Shown here piece after piece: positions 45,111 to 57,100 of a stretch of DNA of 64,000 nt. Made by a program: the position numbers and the translations under genes. Numbering within the stretch: the first letter of the stretch is position 1; every line of letters starts with the position of its first letter. This DNA is from Micromussa lordhowensis (taxonomy: Eukaryota; Cnidaria; Anthozoa; Scleractinia; Lobophylliidae), in the NCBI GenBank assembly GCA_964020085.1, contig OZ026597.1, positions 20,089,021 through 20,153,020 on the forward strand. The letters run 5' to 3'. The notes beneath the pieces are model-generated. The model worked only from the letters and a program-made list of their open reading frames with translations. It ran no database searches and had not been told where the DNA came from.

Positions 45111-48100
45111 TTTTATTAAAAACAACCACCAATTTTCGCTGAAATCTTGCCACGTTTTATTTTGCAAAATCCTCTCTTGGACCGCCATTGTTTCTCTCCG
45201 CATAAAAAAGTTTCAGAATTTCAGCTGTTGTGCTGACGCGTACACTTACCATATTTGTAGGGCATGGTATAATGACTCATATACCATGGCCACTAAGCCA
45301 ATCAAATTCCTTGACTTGGATTATACAATGACCCAGTTTTTAATAATTATAAATAGTCAGTGTATTTTAGGAAAATTACCAGAGTGTACAGTCATGTACA
45401 TTGGTCGATGCAACCTCACTTCCATTGGCTTCAGAAGTAGGATTATAGATTTTCTTTGTCCCAGACCCTCTGGCACTCAAGGCAAATTTGCTACATGCAC
45501 TCTAAATTTCATTATGCCACAGAAGTACAGTAGAACATTGAGATTGAACTAATTACTACTTCCATGTAAGGCTAAAATCACACATTGAAAAGTATTATGA
45601 TATTTTTTTAGGAAAGTGTAATACATGTATGAACTGTTGGCCTCTAAATACCAATAAATAAATATTGGTTATAATTCTTATTGTGAGTAATTTTTTTTGA
45701 AAAAGGAAATTTATCATTGACTTTTTGTATCCAAATAATAGGAATCGTGAGTCTAAATTTTGCTTTATCAAGCCAGCCTGTTCTAGGAGACTGGAAGGTT
45801 AAAGTTGCTTATCAGGTATTGCGCAATTTACACTCTATTTACCTTAACTGAGAAGTAATACATGTATTCCTCCTTTTTTGTGCCAGTTTCAATGTTACTT
45901 ATATTATATGCAGGAAGTTTACTAGTGATGTTTGCTGCCAATTAAGATGTTCATTGTCAGTTGCTTGTTATAGCAGAAATTTCCACCTGTACATGTGGTT
46001 CCAAAAAAAAAAAAATTGTTTGCAATGTTGTCAGACCTCTAGCTGTTTTCAAAGATTGTTATTTCCTTGGAGTTTTTATTCCTGGAGTTAGCCCTAAAAT
46101 TGAGTGTTTGAGCCACAGTTGAGCTAGTGTTATTTAGTTTGTTTTCTATAAAGGAACAGTCAGCTTCCTCCTAACTGCATGCCTGAAGCTAGGAGCACAA
46201 TGATAATTACTAGCATTTAATTATGTAAGAATCCTTGACCACCAGTGAATTGGAGTGTGTCTGATTCATTTTGTGTCGTGGTTCCTGACAATCATGAATA
46301 GTTACACTAATTCAGTTATTGGATATTGTTGTGGTTGAACAAAATATTTGTGATTTGTCAGTGGTAAATAGTTGATCTGTGAGACACTGAAATATCATTT
46401 GACAATATTTTGTGTATAACTGAGTTCAATAATTGTTTTACCATTGATTGCCAAGTTTGCTTTCATATTTAAATCACTCCCAGTCAGCTCAGGGAAGTGA
46501 TCTGCCTCTTTTTTTTTTACGAGATCATGATTTGAATTGTGCATGAGCGGAATGTTATTTGAAGGCAAATATTTGCAGGTCACAAGGTGGGCTTTGGTGA
46601 ATGAAAAGGGAGGAAATGATCATGTCTCTTATGTGAGGCTAATTTGATATTCTATTTAATTGAGTCATTGTTATAAAAACATTTTTCCTTATCTTTCAGA
46701 GAGAAAAGAAGACACTTGTGTTTAAAGTGGATAAATATGGTAACAAATATAATTATATAATTTAGACCATGCTGGTAAAAACATGTCAGAAACTAGTATT
46801 TTATCATTCCTAGTTGTGGATGGTGGCTGATCAAATAATCAAGCAGTTGTAAACAGAGGTTCCCTCTCTTCTCTCAAGAGAGAGGAATCTCTCTCGCAGG
46901 GTAAAAGTGTTTTGAACTTAGTGTGCATTGGCAGTTGTTTAAGCCATGTTATTGTTTTGTTTTCCAACACACATATCTGCCACTTTGGCCTCTTTGTATT
47001 TTTTTTGTGTGTTTTATTTCCACTGTGTTTATTTCGTACAATAACAGTGCTGCCAAAGTTTGAAGTGACTGTTGAACCTCCAGCCTTCGTGTCATTGCAA
47101 AGCGAAGAGATAACAGCAACCATTTGTGCTCGGTAAGTTCAGGGCAGTTAATTCATTCATTGAAGGTCCTATTGTACGTGTGATCTTGAAGTGGTTGCTT
47201 TTCAAAACATGTGAAACCTCTTTGCCATGATATTGCCCAACTAAGTAAATGCCAATTTAAGTGGACAGGATCAAAAATAATAACTTTGTGTCTTACACTG
47301 AGTTATTTAGTTCAGTCTAATTAGTGGAGATGTCTAGTAGGAAAGAAATTCAGTTCATGTCTATACAGAGTCTGGAAATCTACAAAAAAGTAGAAATTTA
47401 ACTTCTCCAGAGATAACACCTCCAGCTATTAGCTAGCAAAGTCTGGAATAGTTTTCCGATTTCTTTCATGAATAGTGAAATCTGTGCCAGCTTCATCTGG
47501 CTAATTATTTTGCTGTCCTGTGTGTAAATCTCACTTAGTCAGGCTGCTTCAAGTCTAGAGATGAAATTAGTGATAGTTTGGAAAAGCATTTGGTATTGAG
47601 TCAAATTTGTACATTATCCTGTCTTGTCCTTACTATGAAAGTCAATTCTGAAGAGATAATCAATTTAGCTATAATTAACATTTTCTGGTTTTCTCAGATA
47701 TACTTATGGACAGCCAGTTAAAGGAACCTTTTCAGTACTCTTTCACTTAAAAATGCCCCAGTATTGGAAACACTATGAAACTCAAACAACCAGGACAGGA
47801 GAGGTAAATGGTATCTTTCTTGCTCCACTTGTTTTATTGTTTGCACACATAAAATCTATATCATAAAGCAAATAAAGAAGCCTAATCCATGTATTACACT
47901 GTGACAAAACACTCCGGACATTTGAGAACACTCGAGAAATGTAGAAAACACTCTCCTGCGGCTTGTGTTTTCTACATTTCCCTCGAGTTCTCAAATGCCC
48001 ATTGTGTTTTATCACAGTGTAATACACGGCTTAGGCTTCTTTATTTGTTAAATACATACAGCTGTGTGCAGGTGGTTTTCAATGATTAGCTTATGAAAGA

Positions 48101-51100
48101 AATAACAACAATATCACAAACAACTTGATTCACTCTTGCACTTTACAACAATTTATATAATTATATAACACACGCACGCTTAAAACAATCACAATTAATA
48201 AGGATTTTGCTAAACAGTGATCAGTTAACTATGTATAATTTCATCTCACAAAATCTTAGGAATGTATGAAAATATTTAGTAAACTGCTCACTAAGGAGGA
48301 ATTGCTAATGGCGCATATAATTATTAATCTTTGTTTCTTTTTAGATTAATGGTTGTAGAGATGTCACGATTTCTACTGATGACTTAAAGACACATTTACG
48401 GCAATACTACTTTAGGTATGCAAAAATTGCTATTAATGCCACTGTGAAGGAATCAGCCACTGGGGTTTCTCAAAATGCTTCAGGGACAAAGGTGGATGTT
48501 GACAGTTCAAGCGCAAAACTGGAGTTTCTTCCCACCACACCCAGTAGCTTTAAACCAGGCATGGCATATGCGGGACAGGTATGTTTATTTCTAAAACATT
48601 TGGGGATAGAGATAAAATGTCAATATTATAGATGCCCTTCCTCTCTTGGCTGTAAGTGAACCCTATCGGGACATGTCTTTTATACCATAAATTGTCGCTT
48701 ATAAGCCTTATAGAATTTCGTAAGGGCTTTTAGATGGGCTTATAAATGGAAGGGCTTAGTGCTTATAAACCGCAATAAAAGACCTTTTGGAAACTACTGT
48801 TAAACCCCTATTAAGCGGCCACCCTTGGGGAAAGGGATAGTGGCTGCTTAAAATGGGTTGGCCGCTTAATAGAGGTAAAACCCCAGAAACTTTATTACAT
48901 GTAAGAATATGTAAATTCTACTGTTATTCATGGAACCTGCTTCAAGTAGAGCAAACCGTAAGTAAGAGAAACCTTCATCGGCTTTTTTACATCTACCACT
49001 TTAATAACAGCTCTCCAAATGTAACATAATTTAACGCAAAGTGAAAGCAAGAACGGAACACAAAAACAAACTGCCATAAATCATGGCTCACCTCGTTTTG
49101 CTTGAGTGCGTCGGTGACATGTCGTTGTCTCGTGGCAACCAATGAAATTGGCCTGGTCCCACGGTATATTTACCACCAGTTATGGGCCGAATCACAAACG
49201 ATAAACAATTGTTAAAATAGACTTTGGTTTATTTATTTGCGGCTAAATGAAGTGGTCGCGATAAGGCTTGTTATTTGGCTTGTTACAATTGTGATCAAAA
49301 GGTTGGAAAACGCTCACCAGCCCCATGGAAGGTTGCTTAATGCCTTTAATAAGTTTCCATTCCGAAAAGCCGACAAAAGACATGCTGCTATTTTCGTATT
49401 CCCGGGCGTATTGAATTCCAGGGTTTTTTGGAAGTAAGGGTTATGGTATAGTAATCTACGAATTTTTATATATCATACCTTAATTTATAAGAGTTTCAGT
49501 GTGTACTCAGTTTCTCCCGCTTCGTTTATCTGTACCTCCAAATGTCAGAATCATACCCATTTGACTTTCACTGATTCCGACAAAGAAGTTTCGTTACTAC
49601 TTTTAATGTATTGATTGTGAAATAATAAAAAAAAACAACTAGACGATGAACAGTGACATTTTTACCTGAAACTGGTAATGTTTAGCACGTGTTGCCGCGA
49701 TTACGGATCAGCAGATGTATTTTAATGGCACTGTTTATCAATGCGTTGTTGATTACGGCAGAAGTAGACTGCTCCATCCATTTGCCATTCTAATCAAGAA
49801 AGCCCTGCTAACCCTATTTAAACAGCTACGTACAGTGTGGCCACAGTTTGTAAAATGGCACATATAGATTTCGAAAGAACGAAAAAAACTAGATGATATG
49901 CATTTGCACGTAAACCGTTCGACTTTTCATCGAGCGTGTTTCTTGATTCCAGATTATGATGGAGTTTGCATGAAACGTTGATGAAAAAAATGCCAGTACT
50001 CTACTTGATACACATACATTACTTTCCTGAGGTATCGCCTTGTCTATTTTGTCGTGGTATATAGTCAATTGCGGTCGCACTGGTCTTTATCGCGGCGCCA
50101 CATATTTTCAGTCGCGGTGGACGCGAGGTGGGAGCACGCAGCAAAGATGAGGTTTTGCCGCAACCTGATGGGTCCATAGTTTTGGGCGGTATGATAGTAG
50201 ATGGTTATGATGGCTAACAAGAGACATGTAGAAAAAATTATTATAACGTAACGTGCGTGCTGGTCCTACCTAATTTCTATTGAGACATCATGGTAAAAAT
50301 CTCTATTTATGCACAACCATGCGTAAATAACATGACGTGTGCAGTTTCACTTTAGCTGAAAAAGTTCTGTTGAGTTAAGGCACCGCCATATTTTGCTGTT
50401 GTTTAGTTCTGGCCATTAGGTCACATAGCATGACGCATTGTGCACACTAATGTTCAGTTTCCTTTATTGTTCCGCCTCGTATGCATGCTGCTGTTTAGTT
50501 AGCCTCATTGTCTTACGGTTTGCGCATAATTAGCTTGGTACCTTTGTAACCACTCTTGCCTGCTTCGTTTGCTTTGTATTTGTTTCTTGTCTTCGGTTAG
50601 TAAACAATCATGTTCTCTCTAGCTCAGAATTTTGGCTCAACTTTTTGGCGTGGTGGCAGCGCAACATTTCTAAAGAACCAACAGAGACAAGGACGTCAAA
50701 ATGTTCTTCAACTTTAACTGCCTCTCTGAGCAACCAAACTGGAATTTGTGAACCTTAGATGCGATGACTTCACACAGAGCGCCGAAACAGTTGTCGCTTT
50801 CTTCGAATGAAACTATCACTTCGATAGAAGCCAGGGAAAACAATTTAAAGTACATCCTGTCCCTCGATCCAAACTTTTCAGACTTTCTTATTGATGGATT
50901 GTCATGGGGTAAAAAAACAAATACTACGCCTCTACGTGGTTTCTCCAATGATCTTGGATCTGCTCCAGCAGTGAGAAGGACTGCTGCTCAAAAGGTAACA
51001 CATTTGGAAATGATGCTTGGTCAAATTGCGAATTACGCCCCTATCATTTCTCGGAGCTCAATTGTCAAGAATTCTACATCTATTAGTGGCATTTGACAAA

Positions 51101-54100
51101 CGCTCCGACAGCATTATGGTTTCCAGTTAATGGGATGGGTTTCTTGGACCTCACAAATATTTCTCTAAAGCCCGAACAACGTCCCAAGGATTTATTCCAA
51201 AGCTTAATGGCCTTTATTGAGGACAACCTGCTCACTACATCCAGCGGAATCACTCATCATGGCGAGATTTCTGACACTGACGAAGTACTATCTCCTTCCC
51301 TCGAGAATTTTGTTTTTCTTACCTGGTTATGCCTACTCCATCCCAGCCTTCCAGGGCTTGTGAAACAGTGTTATGGAACCGAGTTATGTAGTAGGCTGTT
51401 AGCCTCTGAAACCTGAGATCTCTCAAGCTCTCGAGTCGTTACTTGACGAACTCCACACCAGTGATGAATCTAAGGTATTACGCTCTACTCCCCCGACTGA
51501 TCATCACTCATTAGTCCTCTTTGCCAGCAGGCTAGTCACCCAGATTTTTGGTCACATTTCCTCTGCAGTTGCAAGTTTCTGCCCGAGCCTGACCGTTTTT
51601 CATGCCCAAGATTCGCCAAGTGGCCGGCATTGAATTAGATGAGAGCAGTTATGATTACCAGCACAGCCTTGACCAGGCTGGCCCTTCAGATTTTCAAGAA
51701 TTCTCAGATATGCAGCACTGTCCCTCCAGAGTTCTATGTACTATGGAACCTCCTGTCACTTGTCACGTAAATGTCTCCCAGTCTCCATTCCTTCACGCTT
51801 TTTACAGTCATCACCCCTTACGCCTAACAATCAACTGGCGCAGAAACTAATATGATGAGAGCTTCCCTAGCTCTAGCACATTGGTGCTAGGGTGACTATA
51901 AGCTCCCAAACCGCTCTGCAGGCTGACGGTCGTACCCCGTTAGCTGTCGTTGGTGAGACTCGCCTTCCTCTGATTCGTCATGGCAGACCACTTACCCTGG
52001 AAGCTCTCATTGTCGAGGATCTTGATGTTGACATACTGGCCGGAACTCCCTTCATGACTTCCAATGACATTGCAGTGCGCCCGCTAAACGTGAGATCATC
52101 ATCGCTGGGTGTGACGTGGCGTCCTATGGTTGTTCCCAAAGTCCTCAGACCTATTATGCTGTCAGAGGTTGTCACCTCCTTCGCGCCCTGAACACTAACA
52201 CCACCATCTGGGCGGGTGAGTGCCTTGAAATCGACCCCCCCCCTTGAACTGCTTAAAGATGCTACACTTGCCATCAAGCCCTGTATGGACTCAGTCTCTT
52301 CTAGTCACCTTAAACCTACTCACACCTGGCCTCGGCCTGATATTGTTCAATCCATTGGCAGTATGCTTCCCAACTATAGAGAGGAGCCCTTACTTGTCCA
52401 TAAGAACAACCATTTATGCCAAGCATGTCTAACCGTTCTGGAATTCCTACAGAGCCCTCCTCAACCCAAGCCGCCGAGCCGTCCCCAAAGTTTACTGCTC
52501 CTCCCTCTTCTCCTGTTGAGTCTATGCATGTCAACCCTGATGGTTTGTTGTCCTCCTCTGAGAAACCCTCATTCGTTTCGCTTCTGAAGGAGTTCCAATT
52601 GGTCTTCGATTCCCGTATCCCTGGTTATAATTGACCCTGCCGGTCCGATTGAAGGAGTTGTGAATATGGGTCCTGTTGAGCCTCCCCAGCGCAAAGGGCG
52701 TGTCCCTCAGTACTCCTGCAACAAACTCGACCAGCTTCAAACCAAATTTGATGAACTTGAAATTTCAAGGTGTGTTCCGTCGACCAGAAGATTTTTGTGG
52801 TGGAATATTTGAAACCATCCTTCCTAGTGAAGAAGAGGAATGGTGGCTTTCGCTTGGTCACAGCATTTACCGATGTGGGCCGCTATAGCAAGCCTCAGCC
52901 CTCACTTATGCCGGATGTGGACTCCACCCTTCTCAAGATTGCTTGCTGGAAGTACATCATAGTCTCTGATTTGTCCCAGGTGTTCTACCAAATCCCCCTT
53001 GCAAAGAACTCCATGAAGTATTGTGACATTACACCCTTCAAAGGTGTTCGTGTCTACACGCGCTGTCCCATGGAAATCCCCGATTCTGAGACAGCCCTCG
53101 ATGAGCTAATGTGCCCCGTCTTGGGTGATCTCCTTCAGGAGGGATGTGTCGCTAAGGTTGCAGACGACTTGTATTCTGGTCGTAACTTGCATCAGGAGCT
53201 CCTTACAAACTGGCGAAAAGTCCTCTCGGCTCTGGATCACTGCAATCTTCGCCTCTCACCTGCGAGAACCATAATCTGCCCAGCCTTGACCACCATTCTC
53301 ATTTGGATAATGGTCCTAAGGCTCAATCTCCCCATCGTGTAGCTGCGCTGTCTTCTTGCGAGCCTCCAAAGAATGTCCGCGGTCTCCGTGCCTTTGTTGG
53401 TTTGTACAGAATGCTTGGCCGGGTCCTTAGTCGAGCTGCTAAACTCCTTGCTCCTCTCGAGTCGCTTACGGCTGGTCATCAATCTCAGGACACCATCTCC
53501 TGGTCTGATGAGCTCCTGGTGTGTTTCCGTTCCTGCCAAGAAGCACTCGCATCCAACAGGTCCATCACTCTCCCCAAGCCTGATGATCAGCTCTGGATCG
53601 CAGCCGATGGTTCTTTCAATATAAATTGCCTTGGTGCCACTCTCTATGTACTTCATGACCAGAAGCTCCACCTCGCCGGATATTTCAGTGCCAAGTTTAA
53701 AAAACATCAAGCTTCCTGGTTACCATATGAAATAGAGGCATTGTCCATTGCAGCAGTTGTCAAGCATTTTGCTCCTTATATAATTCAATCAAAGTCTAAG
53801 ACTTATGTACTGACTGATAGCAAGCCCTGTTTCCAGGCCTTTGACAAGCTCTGCTGTGGCCAGTTCTCTTCCAGTCCTCGAGTGACGTCATTCTTATCAT
53901 CTGTTAGCCGTTGTCAAGTCACGCTGCTTCACCTGGCCGGTTCTGCAAACGAGCCTTCTGACTTCGCAAGTCGTAATGCAACAGCTTGTGATGACCCTCG
54001 CTGTCAAGTCTGTTAATTTGTATCTGAAGCTGAAGACCTGGCTGTACATCCCATATCTGTTCATGACATGTTATCGGGGAAGATGTCCCTACCTTTCACA

Positions 54101-57100
54101 AGCCACTCCACTGGGCTCCAATCGCAGCTATAGTGCCTGGACTTGATGCGTGTCCACTCTCATCTTAAGCTGGGCTCCTGCCCATTGAAGAAGCTGACAA
54201 ACATCAAAGACATCAAGGGTTATATAAACCTAGTCTCCATTTCCCCGGATGGCCAGCTTGTTGTAAAATGCGATGAATCTTTTGCTGCGTCCCGTGAATG
54301 TACATGTACAGTCATCCCACGCTCTGTCGTTGATGGCTTCCTTGCTGCCCTGTACGTTAAGCTGGACCACCCTTCCCATCACCAAATGAAACTGGTTTTG
54401 CAGCATTACTTCTTTGCCTTAGATCTGGACAAAGCCCTGGAACAGTGCTCACAGTGTTGCCATCTGTGATCTTCTCTGAAGAAAGTTCCCTCCAGTCTTG
54501 TTGAATAGTCAACCTCTGATCCCCCTGACTGCTTTGGTATTTCGTTGGCTGCAGACGTCATAAAGCGCTACCATCAGCTAATACTTGTCGTCCACAAGAC
54601 TTCCACTTCCTTCACTGCTGCCTGCTTGCTAGATGACGAACGTTGTGATTCCATTCGCTCCGGACTCCTCTGATTGTGCCTTAAGCTGCAAACTCTGTCT
54701 GGCCCCCCTTCTGTCATAAGAGTAAATCCTGCTTGTGGCTTTGCTCTCCTGAAGGTGGTTCAATCACTCCTTTTTCCTCAGCTGTGGCAGCTGCCAATCT
54801 CAACACCCGTATCTGTAACAAAGGATTGTCTATGCATGAGATGTGGCTTCAACGCGACCAATTCGCCAACGCACAGATCCCTTTTTCTGACCTCCAAGTT
54901 CAACAACAGCCCTCCTTGCAGCTCGGTAACCATCCTGCTAGTGAGAGATCCAGAGCCCCTGGCTGCTGTCCTCGCCCTGCCATGCCTGTTCAGGTCGCCG
55001 ATTTGGTTTACATTACTGATGGCTCCAAGACACATGCCTGCAATCGGTATCTTGCGGTCTCCATAGATGGCCTGTGGTGCAACGTATGTAAGTTCTCTGG
55101 TTCACAGTTGCGTTCTACCTCCTATCACGTCAAACTGTCTGAATGTTATCGCATTCCTAACCTAACACAGACCACTTCTAACCTTTCTCGCTGTTACAGC
55201 TCCAATTCTTACCCTGAAGATATCGAAAAAAGGGCCTGACACCTGGGTACGTTGATGAGGATCCCGCTTACGTTTCTATGCCTCAAAACACACCGAATCC
55301 TGCTGGTCCTGCTTTAGTTCCTAGTGAGCTCGCTACTTTGCCAGATCCTCAGTCTCCTCCTCTCTCGGGTGGAAGCTTGACTGACGTCATTGATTTTCCT
55401 ATCTCGGAGTCTGCCTTCTCATCTGGCCCACGCCGGTCTAGCCGTCCAACTTGTCGTCCAACTTACCTCAAGGACTATGTTACTTAGCTGCCCCTACGAA
55501 CTCTGTGATTGACTCTCCACTAGTACCTGACTATGTTGTAATACTTAACTGTAACCGTTAGCTATTTGTAACTGCTTGTTTACTACCAATCCACAGCCTA
55601 GCTTTGCTTTGTGTTTATTGCTCATCTACTTAGGCGAGCGGAAGAAAGAAGATGTCACGCCATATTTCACTGTTTAGTTCCCATTCACGCAGATGTTCAG
55701 TTTGCTTTATTGTTCCACCTTGTATGCACGCTGTTGTTTAGTTAGCCTCATTGTCTTACAGTTTGTGCATAATTAGCTTGGTACCTTTGTAACCACTTTT
55801 GCCTGCTTCGTTTGTTTTGTATTTGTTTCTTGTCTTCGTTTAGTAAACATGTTCTCTCTTGCTTGGAGTTTTGGCTCAACTTATTGGCGCACGATTGTAA
55901 GGATTTTTTTCAGCAACTTTTTGAGTGGCTGCTATAAGTGCAGGCTTAAGTTGCTTCTCTTGTACTGCAGTGAGGCTTTTTAAAGCATTATGAGGTAGAT
56001 CAACAGGGGTTGGGCCACATTGCTATTCCAGGCATGTTTCCACAGTGTACAATAATAAGGATCATCTGCAGCATTTTGCATCTTCGTTTTTTTTTCTTGT
56101 TTATGTAGTTGAAAGCCACTCTGCCTGATGGAAGCCAAATGAGAGGAGAGTCAGTGCAGGTTATTATAAAGGCACAGAAGTCATACTGGTCATGGTATGA
56201 CAATGCAGTGACAGTCTTTGAAAAGAGGATCTCAGTCCCAGTAAATGGACTTGTGGATTTTGTAGTCCCTGGTTCAAAGGTTATACAAACAGCTAAATCG
56301 CTGTCACTTCAAGTGAGTAACTGTTGCTGTGGTCTATGTTTTGGATATACATTGTAATCTATTGTAATAATTCTCATGGTTAAAGTGAATCTGTTGCAAT
56401 GAACAGAGGCCTTTTTAGGGGAATATTTATCATGAATAGATCGTTTTCACGTGACGTCATCACTTTCTAAAATCTAAAACTAAAGATCCACCAAAGTTTT
56501 CATCCTCATCAGGTATAAGAGGTGACATATTTATATCTGTTTACAACTGTACAGCTCAATAGCGTGCTTCGTTTGGAAACCAGAGCATTTTGAATTTTCG
56601 GGTTGTGGAGGTGCGTGACACAAGGCTACGATCAAATTTGTTGAAAAATATATACTTATCTCATGATTTTGAGCCCTGTTAGAAGCTAGAGCATTAGGAA
56701 AAGTGCTTATGTAACTACTTGATTTTTCAATACTGATAATCAGTCACCTAGAAAGCCAAAGTAAGTTCCAGATGTTTACACTATTTTCCGGCCGCCATAT
56801 TGGTGTACCATGGAGGTACACCAACATGGCGTTTTCATACTGAGCTCTGTAAATTTCTGCGAAACATTTCGACGAATATCTGAAGTTTGGGGAAACGCAC
56901 AGGGCTAAAACTTGGAGAAGTGTCTTATTTTTTGATCTTCTATAACATCACAATTTCTTAGCTTTTTGCCCTGGATAGTTTTCGATTTATTTTTTTATTG
57001 CGTGACAGTGAAAACGATCTATTAAAAATGTAAAAACAATTACATTATAGTGCACTTTTCTTTATTTTTATGATACTGTTGACCCAAAAATGTGAAAATT

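Larger units (their letters stand above)
50376..55889 (+). mobile_element. Nearly complete degenerate gypsy-type LTR element in TEP intron 11
   Basis: Two diverged direct repeats flank gag, protease-, RT-, RNase H- and integrase-like sequence in gypsy order, all on the plus strand (same as TEP). The 5' LTR is about 50376-50650, and a primer-binding-like TGGTGGCAGCGCAAC starts directly after it. The 3' LTR is 55653-55889 after the purine tract GCGGAAGAAAGAAGA. Frames are broken by many stops and shifts. No target duplication was clear. Confidence 0.85.

Noticed and set aside
53237..53710. Minus-strand frame of 157 codons
   Set aside because: It is antisense to the RNase H region of the gypsy element and has no motifs.
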